Notes under the pieces: generated by a model
The model's input: only the letters and a program-made list of their open reading frames with translations
Told to the model about the DNA's origin: nothing
Databases searched by the model: none
Assembly (NCBI GenBank): GCA_964522845.1
Contig: CAZFZQ010000021.1
Location: 1-13,226 of the forward strand
Origin: CAZFZQ01 sp964522845
GTDB taxonomy: Bacteria > Patescibacteriota > Patescibacteriia > GCA-002772895
Direction: 5' to 3'
Length of the DNA: 13,226 nt
In this document: in pieces, positions 6,386-12,351 of the stretch
How the letters are laid out: every line of letters begins with the position of its first letter
Numbering within the stretch: position 1 is the first letter of the stretch
Translations under genes and position numbers: made by a program

Positions 6386-6391
6386 TAAATT
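6363..6391 (+). promoter_or_regulatory. Candidate extended -10 promoter for the 99-residue gene
   Basis: TTGACC (6363-6368), 14 bases, TGA (6383-6385), TAAATT (6386-6391). The -35 lies in the last ligase codons, and the ligase stop codon TGA is the extended -10 element. The predicted start near 6398 gives a leader of about 22 bases. Confidence 0.65.
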
Positions 6392-6405
6392 ATATATTAG
6401 TACAA

Positions 6406-6411
6406 AAGGAG
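6406..6411 (+). promoter_or_regulatory. Strong Shine-Dalgarno of the 99-residue gene
   Basis: AAGGAG ends 8 bases before the ATG at 6420. This places the start at 6420 rather than at the in-frame ATG at 6363, which lies inside the ligase end and the promoter. Confidence 0.8.
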
Positions 6412-6419
6412 ATGATGAA

Positions 6420-6719
6420 ATGCTTGGTATAACAAAGCTTAGAAATATATTGGATATCATGGAGGCCGTAAAACAGCCCGTTGACGGATGGGGACATTCA
6501 ATATTTGCGATAGCAAATCATGCGGCAACGGCAGTATTTGTAGGGGGCAACAGCGGAATGCTTTCAAGAGCTGAAATGCAACATGATGTTGCTAAGGAAG
6601 AAGAAGCTCTCTTTGAAGCTTTTTGCAAAGCATTTGCATTGTTTCCTGATTATAACAAAAAGCAAATAAGAAATGCGTTGATAAAATTAAGCACAATGAA
6701 ACGATTGATGAACTACTAA
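6420..6719 (+). CDS. Small hypothetical protein, 99 residues
   Basis: I do not recognise this protein. It reads as mainly helical and soluble: an N-terminal helix (LRNILDIMEAVKQP), a Gly/His/Ala-rich middle (DGWGHSIFAIANHAATAVFV), and an acidic-then-basic helical end (HDVAKEEEALFEAFCKAF, then NKKQIRNALIKL). There is no signal peptide or clear membrane span. Alanine codons are 5 GCA, 4 GCT, 3 GCG and 1 GCC by my count, unlike the GCG/GCC-rich neighbours. It is a complete unit with promoter, Shine-Dalgarno and terminator, matching the design of the beta-solenoid cassette on the other side of the ligase. A real gene on these grounds. Function unknown; a small accessory or regulatory protein is only a guess. 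Confidence 0.78.
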   Translation: MLGITKLRNILDIMEAVKQPVDGWGHSIFAIANHAATAVFVGGNSGMLSRAEMQHDVAKEEEALFEAFCKAFALFPDYNKKQIRNALIKLSTMKRLMNY

Positions 6720-6744
6720 GAGCTTGGGTTTTGCCCCAAGCTCT
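6719..6744 (+). terminator. Hairpin terminator after the 99-residue gene
   Basis: A perfect 10-bp stem, AGAGCTTGGG (6719-6728) with CCCAAGCTCT (6735-6744), loop of six, then a modest T-rich CTTTATAC. It starts on the last base of the stop codon. Being symmetrical and between convergent genes, it may also stop fmt transcripts. The rest of the gap to 6797 is A/T homopolymer with long T runs and nothing else recognisable. Confidence 0.8.
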
Positions 6745-6797
6745 CTTTATACTAAAATAATAAAAATTTTTGTTTTTTAATTTTTTTAATTTTTTTG

Positions 6798-7727
6798 TTA
6801 TCTCCAATATCCTCTTGCAAATTCTTCGCCCGACATTGGCCGCTTGCCTTCGGGCTGGACTTGATCAAGGATTATGACGCTGGTGCCGCATTGGGCGGCA
6901 AGATGCTTGTCAGGAGTGAGAAAGAAGTCGCCTAGATTCCCACCTTCGCGGGAATGACAGAGGGGGGAGGGATGACACGTCAGAATTTTTAATTTTTTTC
7001 CGTTGAATTCAGTGAAAGTTCCGGGCCAGGGGTTGTAAGCGCGGACCATGCGCTCAATTTCTAGGGCGGTTTTGCTCCAATCAATTTTTCCGTCTTCACG
7101 CGACAACATTTTTGTAAAAGTCGCTTGACTGTCATCTTGCGGCACGGGCTTAATTTTTCCGGACAAATATTTTTTTAAAGTTTCCGCAAGAAATTTAGGA
7201 TATTCTCCGGATAATCTTTTATACAAAGATCCCCAAGTGTCATTAGGCAATATTTCAGCTTTTTTTTGCGCCAAAATTGGGCCGTGATCAATTTGGGCGT
7301 CTATCAACATTATAGAAATAGCGGTTTCTTTTTCCCCGTTTAATATCGCGTTCTGCATTGGTGTTGCGCCGCGGTATTTTGGCAGGGCGGATGGATGGAC
7401 GTTTATTGCGCCATATGGCGGAATATCCAAAAGTTTTTGCGGAATAATTTTTCCATAATCAACAATAACAAAAAAATCCGGCTGGATCTTTTTTATTTTT
7501 TCAATTATTTCGTTTGTTATTTTTTCCGCGCTAATGACGGGAAGCCCCATTTTTTCCGCGCGGTCTTCCACCATGGAACGGGTAAGAGCTTGTTTTCTGC
7601 CTACGGGTTTTCCCGGATTAGTGACGACCAGGGCGATTTCAAAATGTTCCGCCAATTCTCTCAAAGCTGGAACCGCAAAAATGGATGAACCGCCGAAAAA
7701 TACTAATTTTTTTGTATTTGTTTTCAT
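6798..7727 (-). CDS. fmt: Methionyl-tRNA formyltransferase
   Basis: Transfers a formyl group from 10-formyl-tetrahydrofolate to Met-tRNAfMet, preparing the bacterial initiator tRNA. The N-terminal Rossmann-type domain begins LVFFGGSSIFAVPAL. The folate/catalytic block AINVHPSALPKYRG carries N109 and H111, and D147 in QIDHGP completes the N-H-D catalytic trio at the spacing of the E. coli enzyme. The C-terminal tRNA-binding domain ends VQPEGKRPMSGEEFARGY. At 309 residues the length is normal. Residues ~250-266 include CHSREGGN, encoded by a dispersed repeat in a loop of the C-terminal domain. It follows def by 12 bases in the same direction, the usual def-fmt pairing, and lacks a Shine-Dalgarno. 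Confidence 0.96.
   Translation of the reverse strand: MKTNTKKLVFFGGSSIFAVPALRELAEHFEIALVVTNPGKPVGRKQALTRSMVEDRAEKMGLPVISAEKITNEIIEKIKKIQPDFFVIVDYGKIIPQKLLDIPPYGAINVHPSALPKYRGATPMQNAILNGEKETAISIMLIDAQIDHGPILAQKKAEILPNDTWGSLYKRLSGEYPKFLAETLKKYLSGKIKPVPQDDSQATFTKMLSREDGKIDWSKTALEIERMVRAYNPWPGTFTEFNGKKLKILTCHPSPLCHSREGGNLGDFFLTPDKHLAAQCGTSVIILDQVQPEGKRPMSGEEFARGYWR
6936..6955. repeat. Dispersed ATTCCCGCGAA-type repeat in the fmt gene
   Basis: ATTCCC (6936-6941) and GGGAAT (6950-6955) are perfect inverted arms around CACCTTCGC-like sequence. In the fmt direction it reads GTCATTCCCGCGAAGGTGGG and gives CHSREGGN, the peptide commonly produced by this widespread repeat. Next to it GTCATCCC echoes GTCATTCCC. 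Confidence 0.8.
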
Positions 7728-7739
7728 GCTTTTTTGTTT

Positions 7740-8186
7740 CTATGTTTTTTTGATGAGTTTGTCTATAAACAAAATGCCGTTAGTGTGGTCAATTTCATGT
7801 TGAAAAATAATAGACGTCAGCCCTTGGGTTTCCAGCGTTATTTTTTCGCCATTTTCGTCTAATGCCGAAAGCTTCAAGCTGGCTGAACGTTTAACGTAGC
7901 CGTTTTGTCCCGGCACGGAGAGGCATCCTTCTTCCACCGCGATTTTTTTCCAGGATTTTTTTATGATTTTGGCATTCAAAAAGGCGTGGACAGATCCTTC
8001 CACTTCCACGAGAATTATTTGCTTTAACACGCCGATTTGCACAGCCGCAAGCCCGATGCCATCTGCCTTTTTTAACTCTTTCTGCATTTCCGCGATGATG
8101 GCTTTAATCTCGCCGGATTTTATTTCTTCGGGCGTTACGGGCGCGGATTTTTGGCGCAATAGTTCGTTTGGGTATGTGACGATCAT
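7740..8186 (-). CDS. def: Peptide deformylase
   Basis: Metalloenzyme that removes the formyl group from new proteins at the ribosome exit. All three family motifs are present: GIGLAAVQ (43-50), EGCLS (86-90, metal ligand C88) and QHEIDH (129-134, metal ligands H130 and H134, catalytic E131). At 148 residues it is slightly short, ending soon after the HEIDH helix. The ATG lies 1 base after the priA-like stop and 12 bases separate it from fmt, so it is surely co-transcribed with both. No Shine-Dalgarno. Confidence 0.96.
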   Translation of the reverse strand: MIVTYPNELLRQKSAPVTPEEIKSGEIKAIIAEMQKELKKADGIGLAAVQIGVLKQIILVEVEGSVHAFLNAKIIKKSWKKIAVEEGCLSVPGQNGYVKRSASLKLSALDENGEKITLETQGLTSIIFQHEIDHTNGILFIDKLIKKT

Positions 8187-8187
8187 A

Positions 8188-10041
8188 TTAATATATTGAA
8201 ATCGGATTGACGTCTATTTGGTATTCGTCAGGTACTATATTTTTTAATTGCCCTAAATCCTTATTTAAGTTTTCTTTTAAGATAATATGTTTTAAATAAT
8301 TTTTAGTCCGTTTTTTTATCAATGGAGGAAATGGGGGCAAGGCGTTGAATCCCGCATTCAATAGTTTTTCGTAAAGGCGCCGCGATTCATTTTCCAACAT
8401 TGTTTCATCTTTTTCTTTGCAGATTATTTTTATCAAAAGTCCCTTTGGGGGATAATTTAATTCTTGCCGTTCGCGAAGTTCATTATCATAAAATTTATTT
8501 TGGTCAAAGAAGATTTCATTTTCCGGAAAAGCGGTTTGCACCAGCGCTTCTTTCAGGCCGTGCGTTGCGGAAAAATTTAAGAAGCGGTGCAGAGCCAAAA
8601 TAGCAGTTTCTTTTTGGTTGAACTCCGGGCGCGTTAGATAAAAGTCAAAATCAATCATTGCCGCGCCGTAGACATCTGTAATATCGGTTTTATGCAGGAT
8701 ATTTTTCCAAAAATAATCCGTGGCAATCAGAATATCAAAATTTTGCGGTTTGGAATTTTCTTTAGCCGCAACCTCTATTTTGGCCTCAGGAAATTCTTTA
8801 ACGATAATTTTTTTAATGCCTTCCATGCCCGTGGCGAGCGTTTTTAGGTTTGTTCCCCGGCAATCGGGGCACTCGGTCGGGACGGGGCTTTTCTTACCGC
8901 AATGATAGCACAAAAAGTAGCCGCTGTCAATGCCATAAGGCCGGCTACACTCCGGGCAAGAAAAGGTTTTTCTACAATCTGAACAAAAGAGAAGCGAGCT
9001 TTTTTCGCGGCGGTTTAAAAAAAGAATTATTTTTTTATTTTTCGCCAAGCCGCGGCTTATCATCTGATGGAGCGGAAAGGATATATTTTTTTCTTTTTTT
9101 ATATCCGCGATTTCAAAAGAAATATCCGGCGGCTGGATATTGGCGGGTAATATTTTTTTATCACGCAGCTCTGTCCAGATATTCAAATTCGGCAAAATAT
9201 CACTGAACACTAATTTGGTTCGATGGATTTCTTGCAATTTCTCCGCCACTTCGCGGCTGTCGTAGCGCGGATTTTGATCCCACTGTTTCAAGTCCGAGGA
9301 AGTGCAATTATAAACTAATACGGCGGAAAGATTTTTGAACGGTAAAAAACATGCCGGCCGCGTGCCTAAAATTACAGCCGGCCTGCCGCTTAAAATCGCA
9401 AGCCATTTGGAAAAACGCTCGCCCGTTCCCATTTTTCCCTGCCAGACAATCAACTGTTCTCCGAAGATGGAACTGAGATATGGAGCAAAATTTTTAATAT
9501 CTTCCAAAGTCGGAACAAGGAGCAAGACTTGTTTTTTTTGCGCCAGTTCTTTTTGCGCGATTTTTACGAAAACCGCCGCGGTTTCTTTGAAATCATTTTC
9601 GTATAAAAAAAAGTTTGATTTATCCGCGCTCAAATTGTTTAAAATATTTATCACGTTTTGGGCTTGTAGTTTATTTAAAGACAGAACTTTTTTTTCCGGT
9701 GGAAGATGCGGCGCGCCTTCTCTTTTGGCCGGAGGAGGGATGATGAGTTTATATAATAATGAAGGCGAAATAAGATAATTTTGAGATGCCCAAGAAACGA
9801 GGCGTAATAACGTTTCCGGCAAAATTATTTCGGTCAAGGAAACAACGGGCTTTATTTTTTCCGTTTCAATTTGCGGTTTGCCGGCGAGTTCGATCGCGAT
9901 GCCATAAATTTTTTGTCTGCGAAAATAAATAGCCACAACGTGGCCTATTTTTATTTTCTCTTCAAATTCCCGCGGAACGGAGTAATCAAAATACTCCAAT
10001 TTGCGCGGTAGTTTTGTAAGCGGTATGACTTTGGCGAACAC
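8188..10041 (-). CDS. priA: PriA-like primosomal protein without ATPase motifs
   Basis: Recognisable as PriA (primosomal protein N'), which in other bacteria binds stalled forks and reloads the replicative helicase. Present are the N-terminal DNA-binding domain (LPRKLEYFDYSVP; IKIGHVVAIYFRRQKIYGIAI), the NPRYDSREVAEKL block (257-269), FLNRREKSSLLFCSDC, all eight zinc cysteines (353, 356, 362, 365, 378, 381, 391, 394), IDFDFYLTRPEF (463-474) and the C-terminal ELNYPP domain. Missing are the Walker A glycines (FLYENDFKETAA, 145-156, instead of GxTGSGKT), the DEEH box (VYNCTSSD, 243-250), the GTQM motif (LIATDYFW, 438-445) and the GRAGR motif (around 490-500). It should therefore bind forks but not hydrolyse ATP. 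Length 617 against about 730 in E. coli. The start is GTG, 5 bases after the upstream stop. No frame break is seen. Confidence 0.88.
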   Translation of the reverse strand: MFAKVIPLTKLPRKLEYFDYSVPREFEEKIKIGHVVAIYFRRQKIYGIAIELAGKPQIETEKIKPVVSLTEIILPETLLRLVSWASQNYLISPSLLYKLIIPPPAKREGAPHLPPEKKVLSLNKLQAQNVINILNNLSADKSNFFLYENDFKETAAVFVKIAQKELAQKKQVLLLVPTLEDIKNFAPYLSSIFGEQLIVWQGKMGTGERFSKWLAILSGRPAVILGTRPACFLPFKNLSAVLVYNCTSSDLKQWDQNPRYDSREVAEKLQEIHRTKLVFSDILPNLNIWTELRDKKILPANIQPPDISFEIADIKKEKNISFPLHQMISRGLAKNKKIILFLNRREKSSLLFCSDCRKTFSCPECSRPYGIDSGYFLCYHCGKKSPVPTECPDCRGTNLKTLATGMEGIKKIIVKEFPEAKIEVAAKENSKPQNFDILIATDYFWKNILHKTDITDVYGAAMIDFDFYLTRPEFNQKETAILALHRFLNFSATHGLKEALVQTAFPENEIFFDQNKFYDNELRERQELNYPPKGLLIKIICKEKDETMLENESRRLYEKLLNAGFNALPPFPPLIKKRTKNYLKHIILKENLNKDLGQLKNIVPDEYQIDVNPISIY

Positions 10042-10046
10042 ACTGA

Positions 10047-10835
10047 TTATAATAATTTAAAATTAAATACCAAATAGCCGATGCCCAGAGGCGCTTCAAA
10101 GGAAAATGTTTGCGGCTTATAATTTATTTTATCCATGGCTCCCAAAAGTACGGACAAGGCCGGGAGAATGGATTCGTCAGCCGCGGCGATAAATTTTTTA
10201 TCCAAGGACAGAATGCCGGCGGTATTTTTTGTTTCAAGCAGTTCCCGCAGTTTAGCATTAAATTCCGCGCCAATTTTTGAAAATCCGGCCGGGCTGCTTT
10301 CTGTGGATTTGTGCGACAGATGTCCCGAGGCGATGATGCCGACATTTTTGTTGCTCTGCGCGGCCACGGCTTTAATGAGCCGGCCCATTTCAAATTGTTC
10401 TTTCATGTCGGAAAAGGTATGCAAGAAAGGAATAACTTTTATTTTTTTATTTTTTGCCAAATAATAAAGCGGAACACCGAAGACATAATCAAGTTCATCC
10501 TCATGGCTTAATGTAAGTGGAATATTATTGTTGATGGCCGCGTGGCGGATTTTTTCCGTGAGTTCCAGGTCAGGCGAGAAATTTAGTTTGGTTTCAAAAT
10601 CGCCGAATTCCTTAAAATCAACAATATAATTATTATTTAAAAGAATGGAAAAAGCGTCGTGGTGCATGCGGCTATGAGAGGAAATAATAATCAATGTATC
10701 AAGCCCGGCCTTGTCCAGTTTTTTTTCCAAATCTTCCATCGCGGCCTTGGTGATCTTTAATTTATCAATATGTTCTTTGCCAATTCCGGGAATTAAAAGC
10801 GGGGGATGGGGAGTGATGGCTGCGAAGGTAATCAT
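10047..10835 (-). CDS. LigB / class III extradiol dioxygenase-like protein (AMMECR1-associated type)
   Basis: A 262-residue protein of the LigB fold, closest by motif to the subgroup seen with AMMECR1 and Memo proteins. Seen are TPHPPLLIPGIGK (8-20, likely metal-ligand H10), IISSHSRMHHDAF (50-62, with H54, H58, H59), PLYYL near 123 and IIASGHLSH (near 170), followed by SSPAGFSKIGAEFN. Two spots differ from the pattern I expect: the usual DHG before the VPLYFL motif is DYVFGVPLYYL, and SGDLSH is SGHLSH. Metal chemistry may be altered. Real substrates of this group are not settled, so aromatic-ring cleavage should not be assumed. It sits between the secreted lysozyme-like gene (22-base gap) and priA (5-base gap) and is probably co-transcribed. 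No Shine-Dalgarno. Confidence 0.85.
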   Translation of the reverse strand: MITFAAITPHPPLLIPGIGKEHIDKLKITKAAMEDLEKKLDKAGLDTLIIISSHSRMHHDAFSILLNNNYIVDFKEFGDFETKLNFSPDLELTEKIRHAAINNNIPLTLSHEDELDYVFGVPLYYLAKNKKIKVIPFLHTFSDMKEQFEMGRLIKAVAAQSNKNVGIIASGHLSHKSTESSPAGFSKIGAEFNAKLRELLETKNTAGILSLDKKFIAAADESILPALSVLLGAMDKINYKPQTFSFEAPLGIGYLVFNFKLL

Positions 10836-10846
10836 AGATGAAATGT

Positions 10847-10860
10847 AGAATTAAGAATTA
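10847..10860. repeat. Two-copy AGAATTA 7-mer at a gene junction
   Basis: Two perfect copies of AGAATTA, 10847-10853 and 10854-10860. Read on the minus strand as TAATTCT, the array provides the TAA stop of the lysozyme-like gene (10858-10860) and fills the gap before the LigB-type gene. Short on its own; notable because 7-mer arrays recur in this window. Confidence 0.5.
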
Positions 10861-12255
10861 GACATCGCCGGATTCCAGCGGCACTTCAAGCGTTATGGGC
10901 GCGCCAATTTCATATAGCCCTAAAATTTTATCCGTTGTTTTTATGACGTTTTCCCATTTCCAATTATACGCCAAAAAAATATCTTCCGACGGCACCGCGC
11001 GAAGTTTTTGGCCGGATATAAAATAGACGGCTGAAGTTTTTTCTGACTTTACCAATGTTCCGTCGGGAAATTTGACTGCGTTGCCGGTTATAAATTTTTC
11101 CAGCTCTTTTTCATCAACTTTTATTCTGGAATAATTAGGAAAGCGGACGGCGATGATATCTTTATCCCAAATTGGATATTTTATGCCGTCATAAACCCAG
11201 TAGACGCCGCCATCGGCTTTGTTTTGAAGAAGGGCGCCGGCGGGATACGCGCTGGCTAAGGTTATGGGCGCGCCAATGGCGTAGCCAATCAGATCGTCCG
11301 CGGCCACATCTTCCAATTCAAATGGGGAAAAGCCCAGTGACCGGAAAACTTCGGCTGATTCAAACGGACGCGCTTCATCGCCTACGGTCAGGTACATTTT
11401 TTGGTTTTCGTCGCGCAAAAGCGAATAGTCCGTAAATTTGATTGCCGGCCCGTCGGGATAGCTGTCTATAATTCTCCGGCTCACCGGAATCACAGCGTCT
11501 TCATCAAATCTTGAAACAAGAATTGATTTGGAAATAATCGGCCGCTTGGCGCCATTTGTTATAAGATAAACGCCGCCGGTTTTTTCATCTTGGAGAAGCG
11601 ATCCGTCCGGGTAGACAATATCAGAAAACCAGCGGTTCCAGAGCATAAAAAAATTTTTATTGCCCGCGATGTGCGGCGTATATGTGTAGAGGATGGCCGT
11701 AACGTTATTGGCCGGCGTTACCTTTTTTTTATCAATTTTTTTCGTCACGCCCGGCCCCATTCCGGTTTGAGTCACGCCATTTTTTTTCAAAGCCGCCAAA
11801 TATACATTTCTGATGCGATCTGCCGCGTAATAGACCTGGCTGCCAAAACCGCCATATTTTGCCACTGACGGATGTTTTAGCTGGCATTTATCGCAGACCG
11901 CGTATCCCATGGCCCAAGTCAGGCGTTTTTGGGACGGCGGTTTTTGAATTGAAATCAAGCTTTGTTCACGTTCTAACATCACCAATAAAAATTTTGGATT
12001 GATGTGAAATTTTTGCGCCGCGAGATAGACAATATCCATGGCGCGGGTAGCTAATCCGTTTTCCGGCCAAATAGCGTCGTAATAAGCCAGGAAACTGCCA
12101 TGGTCGCTCAAAAATTGTTGAATTTCTTCCGCGGTCATGGAATTATAATCTTCAAGCTCCTGGTCGGATATAATGTAGTTTGGATTAAAAGCAAAAGAGG
12201 GGAGGGGCAAAAGCAACCCAAGCAACATTAAAATAATGAAAAATCTTTTTAGCAT
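10858..12255 (-). CDS. Secreted lysozyme-like protein with four C-terminal repeats
   Basis: 465 residues from the chosen start. A signal peptide (MLKRFFIILMLLGLLLPLP, cleavage likely after SFA at 22) is followed by a lytic-transglycosylase-like domain: IISDQELEDYNSM, AQKFHINPKFLLVMLEREQSLI with a candidate catalytic Glu, a CDKC pair, and VAKYGGFGSQVYYAADRIRNVYL. The second half carries four diverged ~60-75-residue repeats marked by YPDGSLLQDEKTGGVYLI, FTDYSLLRDENQKMYLT, YPAGALLQNKADGGVYWV and FPDGTLVKSEKTSAVYFI, each followed by a basic/Pro turn, plus two copies of IGAPITL. The repeats probably bind cell-wall or surface glycan. The start at 12255 is preferred to the in-frame ATG at 12297, which lies between the clpB terminator and this promoter. 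Likely role: cell-wall remodelling outside the membrane. First gene of the minus-strand run. Confidence 0.8.
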   Translation of the reverse strand: MLKRFFIILMLLGLLLPLPSFAFNPNYIISDQELEDYNSMTAEEIQQFLSDHGSFLAYYDAIWPENGLATRAMDIVYLAAQKFHINPKFLLVMLEREQSLISIQKPPSQKRLTWAMGYAVCDKCQLKHPSVAKYGGFGSQVYYAADRIRNVYLAALKKNGVTQTGMGPGVTKKIDKKKVTPANNVTAILYTYTPHIAGNKNFFMLWNRWFSDIVYPDGSLLQDEKTGGVYLITNGAKRPIISKSILVSRFDEDAVIPVSRRIIDSYPDGPAIKFTDYSLLRDENQKMYLTVGDEARPFESAEVFRSLGFSPFELEDVAADDLIGYAIGAPITLASAYPAGALLQNKADGGVYWVYDGIKYPIWDKDIIAVRFPNYSRIKVDEKELEKFITGNAVKFPDGTLVKSEKTSAVYFISGQKLRAVPSEDIFLAYNWKWENVIKTTDKILGLYEIGAPITLEVPLESGDV

Positions 12256-12264
12256 ATCCTTTAT

Positions 12265-12293
12265 AGGATACCAAGAATTTGGACTATTGACAA
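12265..12293 (-). promoter_or_regulatory. Candidate extended -10 promoter of the lysozyme-like operon
   Basis: On the minus strand TTGTCA (12288-12293), 14 bases, TGG, TATCCT (12265-12270). The predicted start is only about 3 bases before the ATG at 12255, so the mRNA would be nearly leaderless. AAAGGA sits too close to the ATG to act as a normal Shine-Dalgarno. It lies just after the clpB terminator, as expected of a new transcription unit. Confidence 0.55.
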
Positions 12294-12297
12294 GCAT

Positions 12298-12328
12298 AAA
12301 AAAACTGCTCGCAAGGAACAGTTTTTTT
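12298..12328 (-). terminator. Intrinsic terminator of clpB
   Basis: On the minus strand AAAAAAACTG and CAGTTTTTTT form the stem, with two more pairs after a C/A mismatch, around a CTTGC loop, ending in seven T. It lies 24 bases after the clpB stop. It is near symmetrical and may also work on the plus strand. Confidence 0.85.
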
Positions 12329-12351
12329 CGTTCTTGGCGCAGGACATTGGT

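Noticed and set aside
6363..6419. Longer 118-residue form of the orphan gene
   Set aside because: Its start lies within the ligase 3' end and upstream of the predicted transcription start. The Shine-Dalgarno fits the ATG at 6420.
9335..9778. 147-residue plus-strand frame inside priA
   Set aside because: No recognisable motif, no initiation signal, and antisense to a frame with clear PriA domains.
8188..10041. priA as a pseudogene
   Set aside because: The frame is unbroken, all eight zinc cysteines and both terminal domains are kept, and spacing within the operon is tight, so selective loss of ATPase motifs is more likely than decay.
12256..12297. Upstream ATG extending the lysozyme-like protein by 14 residues
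   Set aside because: It would place the start inside the promoter and bury the signal peptide behind a polar leader. The ATG at 12255 gives a normal signal peptide.
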